From Meandrina meandrites (lineage: Eukaryota > Cnidaria > Anthozoa > Scleractinia > Meandrinidae), in NCBI GenBank assembly GCA_963693305.1, contig OY855914.1, forward strand, positions 16,864,899 through 16,928,898: a stretch of DNA of 64,000 bases, written 5' to 3'. The notes under the pieces are model-generated. The model did not search any database and had not been told where the DNA came from. It saw only the letters and a program-made list of their open reading frames with translations. Position 1 is the first letter of the stretch, and every line of letters starts with the position of its first letter. Positions 35,866 through 48,800 of the stretch are shown piece by piece. A program made the translations under genes and the position numbers.

Positions 35866-38185
35866 AGCGGAGCTCCTAAGCGGCCCGAAGGGCCCAGAGC
35901 GGAGCCCCATAGGTTTCATGCGAACGTGGAAAATTTGTAAAACCATGTGTTTGAGTTTTCATGGTCATCGTGGCAAGCGGCATGGCTCGCGGGCGCGTGC
36001 GCTCTACATACGTACATACGTACGAAGTTGCCCAAACTGGCGGCCATATCCAGAAAAAGCTTTCACCGCTGTCAAACGTCTGAGGCTGTTTTTATTTTCT
36101 TACTTCGAGAGAAGTCTTTCACGTTAACGGGGAAGCATCATTAAGGATATGTAATATAGCTGCTGAGTACAAATATATTTTTAGTTCTCTCAAACGAGAT
36201 TCTTTACTTTCAAAATGCTCCGCACCCGAACAAAATTGCTTTGGCAATGGCTCCGTCAGTCCGCATTTCGCCGTTTTCAAACACTTTTAGTAAACTTACA
36301 AAAAATTTACTAAATCAGGATAAATTTGTTAAGTACTAAACTTTGAACTGTAAAAATGAAAACTTTATCTTTGAAGTAGTTTTCTTGTTTTTTTTTTTAC
36401 GTTTTACCGCGTTGCCCTTGACCTGGGCAGGCCTCTTACATGTTTCATATTGACCATCCTCCTTTCGTTAAAAAATACATATCGTAGAAGTTTGTAGAAC
36501 ACTGCACTTTTTTTTTTTCATGTTGAAAATCGACTAGGGATATTTCATTTCGCCTTAAGTCTTCGTGAATATTTCTTGCTCTATTTATTCATCTACTGAC
36601 ATCATGGAAACTTGTGCCAAATGATCTAGGACAACCTCGTAACGGGAAGATCCGAAATAATTGCAGACTTGAACATTATATATCGGACTAAAAGTCAAAA
36701 AGAGCGATGACCAGGGTTTGACCTGCGGCTGAGCATGGCTGAAAATCACTGAATTGAGCTCAAATAAAAGTGAACTCAGAGCTGATCAAGTTCACTGAAG
36801 TGAAGGATAAAAGACTGTTAAAGGCTACACCGATGGAAAGAAAGAAATTGATCTTCGCTGATAATTTATATAAATTATTCGCGGTGGTGTTGGAGTAAGC
36901 TTACAACGAAACTGCCGTGTTCGTCTCTGATATTTTTATTGGGCTGGTTTTGAAGCTTTGCCCTGCAGAATTTACAAGCCTTCTCCAATAATAAGGTAAC
37001 AAACGTTAATGTGTGCACTAAGAATAAGCCCAATTTTATATTGAGAGAATTATACTTCATTTTTGAAGTTGTGTCGGTTTTCAGATCTTCCCGTAAATAT
37101 TTATCAAACGTGTTCATGTTTGTACATTTTATACAGACATTGTTCATTAAATATTTCGTTTAGACGAACTATTTTCTGTTTTAGTTAGTGGAGTTAACTG
37201 TGATATTCATAATGGGATTTTAAAAACTAACTTTTAACATCAAAATCACGATTTCGGCTCGCTTGCATTTGTTTTGTTTCTCTTATCACTGCTGGTCAGT
37301 GAGCGTGTTGAAATATCTTAGATGCGTAAATGAATATTTCGCCGGTTTCGTTGCGAGTTACCTGTGCTTGGCCAAGTGAGTTCAGGCTTCACCTAACGCA
37401 TATTTACTTACCAGAAATGAAGAAAATTCATTCAGTTCTCTACATAAAATTCTCTTAGGCATTTTAATAGCAACGCGTACGATGAAACAGAATTAGTAAA
37501 TCATGCAACCAAACCGCAACGAAAAGGAAGGCAGTTCAAAACAGTCAAAACAACATTGTAAGCTTATTCTAAGTTAGCGTGCACCACTTCCCAAATCACA
37601 AACTGCCACAATTCTTACACAAAAACTTCCTTAAAATGACTTACATAACCGGCACCATCAATTTACAGAGTTTGTTTTGCCGCCGTGATTTTCTCAGTTT
37701 GCCGTGGCGTGACTTCATTTTGTTTACTGTGTTTAGCAGCGAGTTCACTTCGTTTTCTGCTTTTGCCTTGAGTTGATTTTCTTGCCCTGATAGTTTTGTA
37801 GTAATCAAAACAAGGTGAAGATTCTTTTTACATTGAATAACTCATAAAGGTCCTAGATGTGTATTATTAAATAGTGTACAGTCAACATTGTAAAAAGTTT
37901 TACAAAGATTTGTTTTGCGCCTACGTGCGTACGCGAGGAACCCAAAATTCAGACGGGTTAACCACAATATATTTGCGTCACTTTCGTCAACAAAACCATG
38001 AGAGGTTTTTAAGATATTAAGTTCAACCATGAGCGATTAAAATTTATTTTATACCTATATGGGTCACCGTATAAAGGTTAGAAATATAGTGTTTACTTAT
38101 TTGGCAACTCTGTAATTAACTTGAGCAAAAAAAAAAAAAAAATGGGAGCTCCGCTTTTAGGCCTGCCTAAATATATATATTAGAA
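35866..38185 (+). repeat. Dispersed repeat family A, uninterrupted copy (~2.3 kb)
   Basis: It spans the regions matched by both Maverick flanks. The left end has AGCGGAGCTCC and the right end GGGAGCTCCGCT, a short inverted terminus. No recognisable coding region. The class is unknown; it could be a non-autonomous DNA transposon. Confidence 0.65.
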
Positions 38186-39588
38186 TACTCAATATTGATT
38201 GGCTCTGTTGTTCTGAAATGACTGTAGGTCATTCAGTGTATTTTCAGTATTTAACAGAAAAAAAAATAGAATAAAATAAAGAATCTAACAAGCCATTATT
38301 TCTCCTTAATATTGACCTTACTTCTTATTACTCTTTTCTCTTTATAAACAATCGCTTATGGACAAATCAGGGACGGGTAAGAATAACTACATTTTCATGT
38401 AGACAAGCTTATCAAGAAATTAGTGCGGCTTCACACGAATATTAACAGTATAGGATTAACTATAAAACAGAAGAAAAAATTTATAACTGCACAAAATAAG
38501 AGCCAGAATCTGTGCTAGGTGTATATATGTAGTTCAAACAACCATTTGCTAGGAGCCTCACTATGTCTTCCAAATCAGAATACGCATATGTAAAAATAAT
38601 TGTCTTCACGTGTTATTGCCCTATATTTTATATATATATTTTATTAATCTACTTATTTTATGTCATTTCATTTTGTCTCCTCCATCTGCTTCGATTACCG
38701 GGCAATATAGGTCGTAAGTAGCCCTTTATTTTTATTTTTTCAACTTTGTTAACTGGAATTTATTTAAGAAAGAAAGAAGAGAAGCTGCTCTTTTTTCATA
38801 TATATACCACTTTTCTGGCGTCCGCCTTTCCGATTGTCGGGGTAGCTTGTAACCAACGGTAAGCGACCACTTGACACTTACCATATCAGAGTACACAAGA
38901 CAATTCAAGCCGAAAATAAACACAACAAACTTCATTTAGCTTTAACAGCACTCTTATTTGTCCTTGGACATTATCTGTCCCTGGAAGTTCACAGTTTTCT
39001 TCGAGATTCGCTCGCGGAAAACTATTTCCTTCTCGATACTGTTCGCGGGCAAATATCGTTGCAAATTTTCGCACCAAATGGAGGTTATTGTTTATATGTT
39101 GGAGTCAGTCTTGCCTTGTCATGAAACGGGTAATATAGTCTCTCTGAAATGTCTTCGGACCATTATATGTTTTCTTTGTAGAGACTGACCACGTATAGGT
39201 ACAATACATGAACTTTGGTCAGTTTTTTGTCATGCATAATCAGACTTTATGCTTTGTAAATTTGCTTATCAAATCAGAAAAATTGCTTTTATACCCGTTT
39301 TTACGGAATGCTTACGTGGCTTGTTTAAACTCTGTGGTCTTAAAACAGGGTTTATGCATGCGTCGGGCATGGCAATGGCATGGATTAAGCGATAAAATAC
39401 ACTAGAGGAAATTTAGACCTCATATGCTAGGACCGGAGCTTTGTAATCGACCACCTTCCGTAATCGACCCCCTGAGCTTGGTATCTGAGGTAGCACCTAC
39501 TCGAGGTTTGACTGTATAGTTAACGTGAGTAAGAAGTCAACATTTACTAACATATTTTCTTTTAAAAGAGTAAAAAAGCGTTCTCTGG
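38186..39588. other. Non-coding stretch with decayed repeats
   Basis: About 38,660-38,715 is a diverged version of the exon-like cassette with an in-frame stop. About 38,948-39,075 is a relative of the foldback at 3914-4079. No gene is supported. Confidence 0.5.
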
Positions 39589-40849
39589 TTAAAAAGTGTC
39601 GGCGCCGACAGTTTTGGCAGTATGCCAAGATTCTAGAGTTCTTCGAACACGGTGATTGCCTTTGTCTATCACAGTAGCACCCTCAAAGTCAATAGAATGA
39701 TTGTTATGCCAAGCATGGTTGGCAATGTTCGAGCCTCTCGTATAGTTTTTAAGATTTCGCTGATGTTCCTTTCTTCGGGTTTTAAAACATCTGCCAGTTT
39801 CTCCTACATAAGACCAACTGCAGTCAGCGCACGGAATTTTGTAGACAACATTGCATTGGAGATCCAGGGGCTGCCTGAACTTAGGAGAAGGAAATTCTTG
39901 TTGCAAGGTTTTAGCTGGTTTACTTACAACACGAATGTCATTTTTGCGGAGTAATCTGGTAAGAGGTTCAGACAGTCCGCGGATGTAGGGAAGACATGCG
40001 AAACCCATGGATGTGTCTGATGGATCGGCCCATTTGAAGAACATGGACACCAATTCTTCTGGTGGAGGAGTTGTTGGAGCTGACTTCTTTTTTAAAATGT
40101 TAGAAATAACTGTTGATGGATAGCCATTGGCTGTCAATGCTTCCGTAACGTGACTAGTCTCGCGCGCTTTTCCTTCACAGGTGCTAGGTAGGTTGGCTGC
40201 GCGGAATAAGAGAGTCGAGGCCGCACTGACTTTATGTTTTGTTTCATGATGTGAGGAAAAATCCAGATATCTATCTGTGTGTGTCGGCTTCCGGTAAACG
40301 TCGATGACAGCAACACCATTTTTCCTGGAAACCAGGGTGTCCAAGAAAGAGATTTGGCCATTGTTTTCTTCTTCGATAGTAAAAACGATTTTGGAATCAA
40401 TGGAGTTTAAGGTGTCATGAAAGGAGGTGTCATGAAAGTCCAATAAAGAAATGATGTCGTCGGTAGTAAGGCTTGTTCTAGACGGTAAAGTACTATCATT
40501 GTTCAACTTGTTGCGAATGTAATCACACGCTTTATTGACCGGGATAGCTGTGAAAAGCGACACAACGTCAAATGACACCATAACTTCGTCCTCGGAAATT
40601 TCCATGTTGGCTACTTCTTTGGCAAACTGTGAAGAGTTGAGAACTGAATAGCCATTGAGGTTCTGAATCGGCGATAGGATGTCAGAAAGAAACTTTGATG
40701 TGTTGTAAAGGGCAGACCCGATACTCGATACAATCGGTCGAAGCGGGAATCCTGGTTTGTGGTGCTTAATGGAACCCCGGATGGCAGGCGGAGAACCGTC
40801 TGTAGAACGAAGTTTTTGATAGACTGTTTCGTTTATCTTGTTTTGTCGT
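39589..40849 (-). pseudogene. Penelope-like retroelement, RT-deleted copy
   Basis: One open minus-strand frame covers PLE sequence. It begins with the RT fragment PAIRGSIKHHKPGFPLRPIV and SIGSALYNTSKFLSDIL, then MEISEDEVMVSFDVVSLFTA. It continues after the RT with VYRKPTHTDRYLDFSSHH and ends in a GIY-YIG endonuclease (WSYVGETGRCFKTRRKEH, HAWHNNHSIDFEGA). Between LLDF and SFHDTL about 200 bp are lost relative to the plus-strand sister copy, removing the MGSP and YVDD catalytic blocks of the RT; a short TGTCATGAAAG duplication marks the scar. The frame is kept by chance, so the copy is inactive. Confidence 0.85.
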
Positions 40850-40862
40850 TTGAGAACGACAA

Positions 40863-41461
40863 AAAGTTTCTTTCTGACATCCTATCGCCGATTCAGAACC
40901 TCAATGGCTATTTAGTTCTCAACTCTTCACAGTTTGCCAAAGAAGTAGCCAATATGGAAATTTCCGAGGACGAAGTTATGGTGTCATTTGACGTTGTGTC
41001 GCTTTTCACAGCTATCCCGGTCAATAAAGCGTGTGATTACATTCGCAACAAGTTGAACAATGATAGTACTTTACCGTCTAGAACAAGCCTTACTACCGAC
41101 GACATCATTTCTTTATTGGACTTTACCCTCTCCAATAACTATTTTGTTTACAATAATTGTGTATATAAGCAGGTTCACGGTTGTGCTATGGGCAGCCCTG
41201 TAAGCCCTATTGTCGCTAATCTCTGCATGGAGGTTGTTGAAGAATTAGCCATCAATACTTCTACAGTTGCACCAAGGGTTTGGAAACGATATGTTGACGA
41301 CAGCTTCGTCATCATTAAGAAAGACGCTGTCTCCTCCTTTCATGACACCTTAAACTCCATTGATTCCAAAATCGTTTTTACTATCGAAGAAGAAAACAAT
41401 GGCCAAATCTCTTTCTTGGACACCCTGGTTTCCAGGAAAAATGGTGTTGCTGTCATCGACG
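40863..41461 (+). pseudogene. Penelope-like retroelement, head-to-head sister copy, cut by gap
   Basis: The frame reads KFLSDILSPIQNLNGY through the RT core with VHGCAMGSPVSPIVANL and RYVDDSFVI, then FTIEEENNGQISFLDTL, and runs into the N gap. It is nearly identical to the minus-strand copy where they overlap but begins inside the RT, 13 nt after the other copy stops. The 3' part is hidden in the gap and no GIY-YIG sequence appears beyond it. Confidence 0.8.
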
Positions 41462-41661
41462 NNNNNNNNNNNNNNNNNNNNNNNNNNNNNNNNNNNNNNN
41501 NNNNNNNNNNNNNNNNNNNNNNNNNNNNNNNNNNNNNNNNNNNNNNNNNNNNNNNNNNNNNNNNNNNNNNNNNNNNNNNNNNNNNNNNNNNNNNNNNNNN
41601 NNNNNNNNNNNNNNNNNNNNNNNNNNNNNNNNNNNNNNNNNNNNNNNNNNNNNNNNNNNNN
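41462..41661. other. Assembly gap (200 N)
   Basis: Exactly 200 N, probably a placeholder of arbitrary length. Confidence 0.99.
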
Positions 41662-42959
41662 TAAGCAACGTGATCGGAACGAGACAACACGGATTATGAT
41701 GTCTACAAATAATGCTTTGGCGATCGCCGCGTGAGCTTTGACTCACTTCAAATGCTGAGATGTTTATCGATTAATCGAGTCAAGTCCGAGGCATTGTACC
41801 CATATACAATTAACGTTTAGGAAACAGTGAATAAATAGCCACATTTGAAGCGGATTTAATAGCTTAATGTATTGGAAACAATTATTATTATATAGCCAGC
41901 GAAGGTCGCTGAAGTAGCCCGCCTTATGCATACAACACACAACCGACTGTCATGCATAAAACTAATCACTGACTAATAATTTTCCCTCGCGTAGTATTTC
42001 GGCTGGGATATCTAAACAGTAATGAAAGCTAAGTCAGTGTAAGTGTTTGACATAAAAAAAAAAGCTAAGTGTTTGACATAAAAAAAGTGAGAGAGGAGTT
42101 GTAGTCTGCGAGTATTCAGATTCCCGCAATCAGTATAACCGGAACAACTCATGCACAACATGACACAAGCGCTCAGTTTCAAAACATTCGGACCGCTGTA
42201 TAAACACCACTTACTTATGTGTAAGAACACAAAAGAGAATCACTTGGCGATTTTTCCTATAAATTAACTTGATTTAGTGCAGCAATTATTTAAAATAGTG
42301 AATTCAAGCATTTATCACAGCGAAAGTGTATCAAAGCCGCATGGCATCAGCCGCTCGGATCATTTGTAGTCCACGCACTGTCTCTGATTTCAGGTCGATA
42401 GAAGAATTATTCACCGCGCGCCCATAAAACATCTCGGAACAGCAAAACCACTCTCTAGACTGGGTGATTTGACTCAGCCTAGAATCTTATTTAGTAGATT
42501 CAGCTGTAGCTTTGAAAACATGGCCATTGATAAACAGAAACGCAAATGCATTCTGTCCGGCTTCTATCGCTGTGCTTTCGTGGCAGAAATAAAATTAATT
42601 TCCTAGTTCTCCCGGTCAAAGTTCATCTAAAAATCAGATGAAGAGAAAGGCATTGTCAGTTTCAATAGAACGGAGGTGACTACGGTGCCCAAAGCATAAA
42701 AATTGTGTTGCAGAAAGTCTCAGAAGACTCAGAATGCCAAGATATAAAAGCAGTATTGATAAGAGCTCACCGAGCATCGTTCTTGATTTGACGTCACAAG
42801 CGTACTCTACCCAGACTTCCGTTAGCGCGGTCGCGAACCACACAAAACCTGACTTCGGCAGGGCATAGAAAATCGAGAATTTAACCAAATCGAAAAAAAT
42901 TTACGGCAAAAAAACTCGACTAAGTGCGATGATTTTTTTAGCGAAAAAAAAAAAATTGG
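41662..42959. other. Non-coding stretch
   Basis: No gene or clear repeat is recognised; an 18-nt motif (AAAGCTAAGTGTTTGACA) is nearly repeated at about 42,027 and 42,060. Confidence 0.45.
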
Positions 42960-44070
42960 TGTTAGGTGCACTTCAAATATCGGAAACGAACACGCCAGTT
43001 TCCATGTGAGCTTACTCCAACTCCAACTCCATCGACATATACATTATATGAATTATCAGCGGAGATCAATCTCTTCCTTTCTTTCTTTGTAGCTGTTAGC
43101 AGTCTTTTATCCATCACTTCGTGAACTTGACCAGCTCTGAGCTCACTTTTAGTTCGGCTTAATGTCAAATGAATTAATCAACCGCAGAAGCCGTAGACAG
43201 TTCTTCAACTCTCGCTGTTTTGACTTGTTGTCCGATAAAACATATTCAAATCGGCAAACATTTCGGATGTTCACGCTAAGAGGCTATCCCTAAATCATTT
43301 GGCATAAGTTTACATGATGTAGATGAGTAAATAAAGCGAGAAATATTCACGAAGATCTATGTTTTCCAGCAGCTTTGTTCGCCTCTTTCATTCAGCGTAA
43401 AAAGCGAACAAGGTGCCACCCGTGCCACAGATTTTTGCCGCCTTTTCATACAATCGCGTCGTTTAAGTTAAAATGAAATGTCCAGATAATTTTAAACCTC
43501 TGAAGTAATGCAGAGTTCTTACAAATTTTTACGACAGGTAACTCAACTCTAAACGAACCGAATAGAACCGATATGTTTTTGTGTCACTTTTTGCGTAAGA
43601 AGGACTCCAAATCAAGGACAAAGGCAAACTCGTCCCCAGGCCTAATCCGTGCCTACGGGCGTACAACCTCGTTCCCAGGGTCTCTCTCTCCCCGTCCCAA
43701 GAGCGAGAGAAGTGAGACCCTGGTTTCGGCTGGTCACGTGATCTGGGTGACAAACCAAAACCGCAGGGAGGGCTGTTCCTCAACAACTGTAGGCTTAGTA
43801 TTGACAAAAGCAGTCTAAGCCCCTCCCTTCAACGAATTTTTTGTCACCACCCAAATTCTGGGTGGCACGTGACCAGCCGCAACCAGGGTCTCTCTTCTCT
43901 CGCTCTTGGGGGCGGGGAGAGAGAGACCCTGGGAGCGAGGTTGACGGGCGTACGTACCGACGGATATGACGTCATAACCAAATTTTCTCGGCTCGATGGG
44001 TTCACCATATTCTATAGCTATGGATGTTCCGCCCGCGGGCGCCTTCGCGGGAGCTCCGATATTAATTAAG
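42960..44070 (-). repeat. Dispersed repeat family A, inverted left-part copy
   Basis: It is the reverse complement of about 9190-10,010, interrupted by the MITE at 43,664-43,943. Confidence 0.8.
43664..43943. mobile_element. MITE, 280 bp, with 9-bp target duplication
   Basis: Terminal inverted repeats start CAACCTCG-TCCCAGGGTC and the element is flanked by acgggcgta on both sides (43,655-43,663 and 43,944-43,952). The empty site is visible in the paralogous family A copy near 9,270. A 9-bp duplication suggests mobilisation by a Mutator-like transposase (inference). No coding frame. Confidence 0.8.
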
Positions 44071-44076
44071 TATGGG

Positions 44077-44201
44077 CTATCAAATGGTGACGAATGTAAT
44101 TAGGAAATAATTCCTTACTGTTAGACGAGGAATATTTTAGAATTTTGACAAAACGCAAGTTAAATTATTTCCTAATTTCACGAGTATATACCATTTGATT
44201 A
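44077..44201. repeat. Foldback (MITE-like) element
   Basis: Inverted ends ATCAAATGGT/ACCATTTGAT and inner AATTAGGAAATAATT/AATTATTTCCTAATT arms. Confidence 0.6.
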
Positions 44202-44208
44202 CCTTTTA

Positions 44209-44724
44209 ATATCATGGGTGACAAATTACACCTGCAATCTCGGTTTTTTGACTTGCTTATTGTATCTAGAACTCCGAGCTTTGAAAAGTTTTGGATAAAG
44301 TTACAATTTTCTGACTTTTTCGCCATAATACATGATCCCTTTTTTCTGTTAATCGAATTTTTTTAAAGCTGAGTCATCTGTCAAATATTCCATATATTAT
44401 TGGTTATAGTTCGTCATGAATAAATTGAAACTGCTACCGTGAAAAACGCTCAAAAATCCGCTCGATGCCGTTTATGTAATTTGCTTCGTGTTGTTGAAGC
44501 TTTTTTGACGTTTTGAAATATCAGCTATTGTAAAAAGTCTATTTCAAGACCAAGGCAAACTGGCCTAGATGAAATTCAAGCGAAAAACATCTTTAAACCT
44601 GGACGCCATTTTGCATTGAGATATGAGAAACGTTACCATGGCAAATTTCTGTAATTTCACATGTTAAATTATAAATTAACGCTTTAATGTCACGCCAAAA
44701 TTAAGGAGCAACATGTCACCCATG
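44209..44724. repeat. Possible foldback element, ~516 bp
   Basis: The ends ATCATGGGTGACA and TGTCACCCATGAT are inverted. The interior shows no frame. Its boundary is supported only by these 13-bp ends. Confidence 0.4.
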
Positions 44725-45305
44725 ATCATCCATCGCTTCCACGAAATGTCACGCTTATCAGCTCAGTTTCTGCTTCAGCTCACGTGCGTGATGTATGTTG
44801 TGGCGTAGCCTTGCGAAAAGGATTGTGTGAGATTACGGCGTGTGTTGATTCCCCCCTGCTTCTCCACCCTCTCCCATCATTTTATTCAATATAAACAATT
44901 TTCTTCGGATTGGTTATTATTGACATTTTTCTGCGGGTTCAAACATGAACCAATAAATTTACTCTTTATTTCATCTATCAAACTTTGCCGAGGTGATAAT
45001 TAAAGAAAAAAGCTCGATTAATAGACTGTATTCATATTCTCGGTATTGAACTGGATTTAGCGTGGGCATTTGGAGGCTAATTCGGGGGGGGGGGGGGGGG
45101 GATATCATTAAAAAAGAGCTTTATGTGATTTGCATTTGAAGAGATTCCCCGCATTACCTTCAATTGCAAGCTAGTTCCAGTCTAATACCGAGAATACGAA
45201 TATGGTCTCTTTACGGGCGCTCACCGTTTGTCAGAGCTGGCCGGCCAGACCAGAATTCCGTTGTTAGTCAGATTGGTCAAGTCAAATCAGTCAATCCATC
45301 AATAT
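44725..45305. other. Non-coding stretch with a G run
   Basis: A G homopolymer of 17-18 nt sits at about 45,084-45,101. AATACCGAGAATA at about 45,184 is a near-inverse of TATTCTCGGTATT at about 45,035, a short foldback. Confidence 0.45.
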
Positions 45306-45310
45306 TATAC
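45306..45310. other. BEL/Pao target-site duplication, left copy
   Basis: tatac abuts the LTR here and again at 52,508-52,512. Confidence 0.9.
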
Positions 45311-45717
45311 TGTGGCTGCTTCTAAGTCACTCGACCAGAAGAGTTTCAAAAACCCAAAAACGACGTTTATTCACAGGTAAGATAGGTTGTTCTGCACATG
45401 TAGATTCTTGAATATAAACTGGATTACCCGAGATAACAATCTGTGGGGAAGAACCGGACTGAAATAAGCTTAAGTTCTAAGCACATCACTAAAATGATTT
45501 ACAACATTGAGCGGAAAGTTCAACGAACAGTTTCTTACCGTTTAGGCCTTTTACAACACATGACACGGTCCGATGGAAAACGATTTGCTTTCACCAATAC
45601 ATATTTATAAGAGCACCACGCGATGCGAAAACAAAAATGGCGGTAAGTAAAACCAGCGAGCGGTCGCTAAGCTGCGTAGATAACCGCTGACCGTAAACTG
45701 GCTGAACTGCAGCCACA
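45311..45717 (-). repeat. BEL/Pao 3' LTR
   Basis: 407 bp bounded by TGTGGCTGC and GCAGCCACA in plus-strand orientation; the terminal inverted repeat is TGTGGCTGC itself. Confidence 0.95.
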
Positions 45718-45893
45718 TGGCTCCCCTAATTGTTTTCTGACAATTACTTAAACCTTAGCAACATTAATCAACAGTCACTTGTAAATAAAAAAAAGAGTAT
45801 CCATGTCCATGGTTCACTTAGTCTCTCTCACTGAACATCTGGCTCCTTGATGGGGAATTCCCCGGTCTTTGTATTGCTCTCAAGGGAAAGCAA

Positions 45894-48800
45894 CTATGAC
45901 TCATCACACGGTAACAGCAGGACCAATTTGTGGATTGGTCTGTCCAAGAGCGAAGGAGGCTTCTGTCGTCTCCCTTGGTTGTCAAGCTCTCCGTCAGCCT
46001 TTAGAATTCTGACTTTCCTAACATAACCATCTTCACTGGGGTAGACTTCAACGACCTTGGCGAGTGGCCACTGGTTACGTGGCCCTTCATCTTCCTTTGA
46101 TATCACTATGTCTCCCACCATCAGGTTCCGCGTTGGGCTTATCCACTTACTACGGGACTGCAGGTTCTGGAGAAACTCATAACGCCACCTAGCCCAGAAT
46201 TGATTGGCAAGATACTGCACTCTACGCCACCATTTACGACAATATAGATCTGCTCGCTGGAAGTTACCAGGTGGTGGAAGCACAACTTTCTGCTTTAGGG
46301 TGAGCAGATGATTTGGCGTTAGAGGTTCTGGTGCCTCTGGATCGTTCAGGTTGTTGACTGAGAGTGGCCTGGAATTCACTATACACTCTACTTCCGTCAT
46401 AAGGGTTCTGAACGCTTCGTCGTCCAGCTGGGTGCCAGCACTGACAAGTAGAGTTTCCAATGCACTACGAACTGTCCGTATGAGACGCTCCCATACCCCA
46501 CCCATATGACTTGAATGTGGTACATTCATCTGAAATGGTATCCATTCACAGCCATTCTCCACCAAGTACTCTTGCAAATGCTCTTGGTCTAATTCTTCTA
46601 AAGCTGTTTTCAACTCATTTTGTGCTCCCACAAAATTTGTTCCTTGGTCACAACGTAGTTGTCTCACTGGGCCACGTCGGCTGAGAAAACGACTCAGGGC
46701 ATTGATGAAGGAGGAGGTGTTCAAGGAGTTGGCTGTCTCCAAATGTACACTTCTGCTTGCCATGCAGGTAAATATGACGCCATAACGCTTTACTTCACTT
46801 CTTCTCTCTTTGATACGAAAGGGACCGAAGAAGTCGACAGCACAGTACGAGAACGGTGGCGAAGACTCAACTCGGTCAATAGGCAAGTCTGCCATCTTCT
46901 GAGATTGCAGGGGACGACGCAACTTTCTGCAGGTTACACACTGTGATATACAGTTCGACACGGCTGAAGAACCACCAACTACCCAATAACCTCTCTGGCG
47001 TAATTCATTTTGGGTGATTCCTCTTCCCATGTGGTTCACCTTGGCGTGATAGAACTTGATCAACAAATCAGTAATTGGACTCTTCCGTGGAAGTATTACT
47101 GGATGCTTTGTTGCAACTGGAAGGTTGGCTCGTTTGATGCGACCACCTACTCGGATAAGACCATCGTCATCAAGGAATGGATCTAGACGGTACAAACAAC
47201 TGGACATCTTGATAGTTTGATTTCTCTGTCTTGCTGACTCTCTAGTTGATACTTCTCCAACCACTTTAAGTTTCTCTAGAACTTGAATTTCTTCATGGAA
47301 ATGTTCACGTTGAACAATCTTCAGGACTTCCTTTTCAGCAAACTGGTACTCCGTCAGTGAAACAGCTGCTTTTGGCAAGGGTCTAGGGCACTTCGTACTT
47401 GCTTGATTGTTCAACTTAACTTTTCTGTTTGTCAGTTTTGACTTGAGTTGCAGGCACAAGGCAACAACCTTCAGAAGGCGCCACCAGCTTGATACATGAG
47501 CTAAGCGGTCCGACGTGAACAAATCAGGGCAGTAAGTAGCCGTACTTTCTACACGAGACATGAAGACATTTCCTTTCTTTGCTTCCGGATCGTCCTCTTT
47601 AACTTGAATCTCTTTCTTCTTTTGAGGCTGGAAGACTCCTTCTTTCCAAAGAAACGCTGGCCCCATTAACCACCTGGAACCTTGCAACAACTGTGAAGCG
47701 GTAAGACCACGAGATGCATGATCTGCTGGATTGCTTTCTGTGTCAATATACTGCCAAGAACTTGGGTTTGTGAGATCACGGATCTGCTGCACACGATTAG
47801 CTACGTATACATGAAACCTCCTAGCTTCATTGTTGACATAGCCAAGAACGATTTTACTATCCGTCCAGAAATACTCTTTGACATCTGTGTAGGGGAGTTC
47901 TTCACGCAGAAATTCACTCATTTTGGCTGAAACGGTGGCTGCGGCTAACTCTAGCCTTGGTACAGTAAACTGCTTTATCGGGGCAACTCGAGCTTTGCCA
48001 ATGACAAATGAACAGTGAGCTCGGTCTTCCTCATTAACAAGGCGGAGAAAAGAACACTGTCCATAACCCTCTAGGCTAGCGTCAGAGAAATGATGCAACT
48101 CACACTCCTGAATCTGTCCAAATTTCTCTGGCTTAAAGCATCTCTGAATTTCCAGCTGTTCTAAGTTTACGACATCGTTACGCCACTTCTCCCACTCAGG
48201 ACGCAGATTCTCTGGAATTGGGCTGTCCCAATCAAGCTTGTCTCGACACATTTGCTGAAGAATTTGTTTTCCCCTTAATGTCACTGGTGCTACATAGCCA
48301 CTGGGATCATAAATGGAACTTACTGTTGAAAGTATGCCCCGGCGTGTAAAGGGACGATCATGCATTTCAATACGAAATTGGAAACTGTCATTCTCTACAC
48401 ACCATATCACACCTAAGGCACGCTCCAAGGGAAGTGGGTCAACCTTTAAATCCAACTCTTTCACACCCTTAGCACGTTCTTCCATTGGGATTGCTTCGAG
48501 AACTTCTCTCCTGTTTGACATGATCTTGTGCAGCTTAAGTCCTGCCTTAGCGCAAATACCTTGACTTGCTTTTATCAAGGTGACTGCTTCCTCCACGGTG
48601 GGAACCGATTTGAGCCCGTCATCCACATAGAAATCTCTTCTTATAAACTCAGCGGCCTCCTTACCAAACTCAACTTCACCATCGTCTGCTGCCTTCTTCA
48701 GACCGAAATTTGCACAGCCAGGTGAGCTACCAGCACCGAAGAGATGCACCTTCATTCTGTACTCAACAACTTCTTTAGCTGAATCTCCGTTTTCCCACCA

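Noticed and set aside
41340..41746. Open frames running through the N gap
   Set aside because: They are open only because N is not read as a stop.
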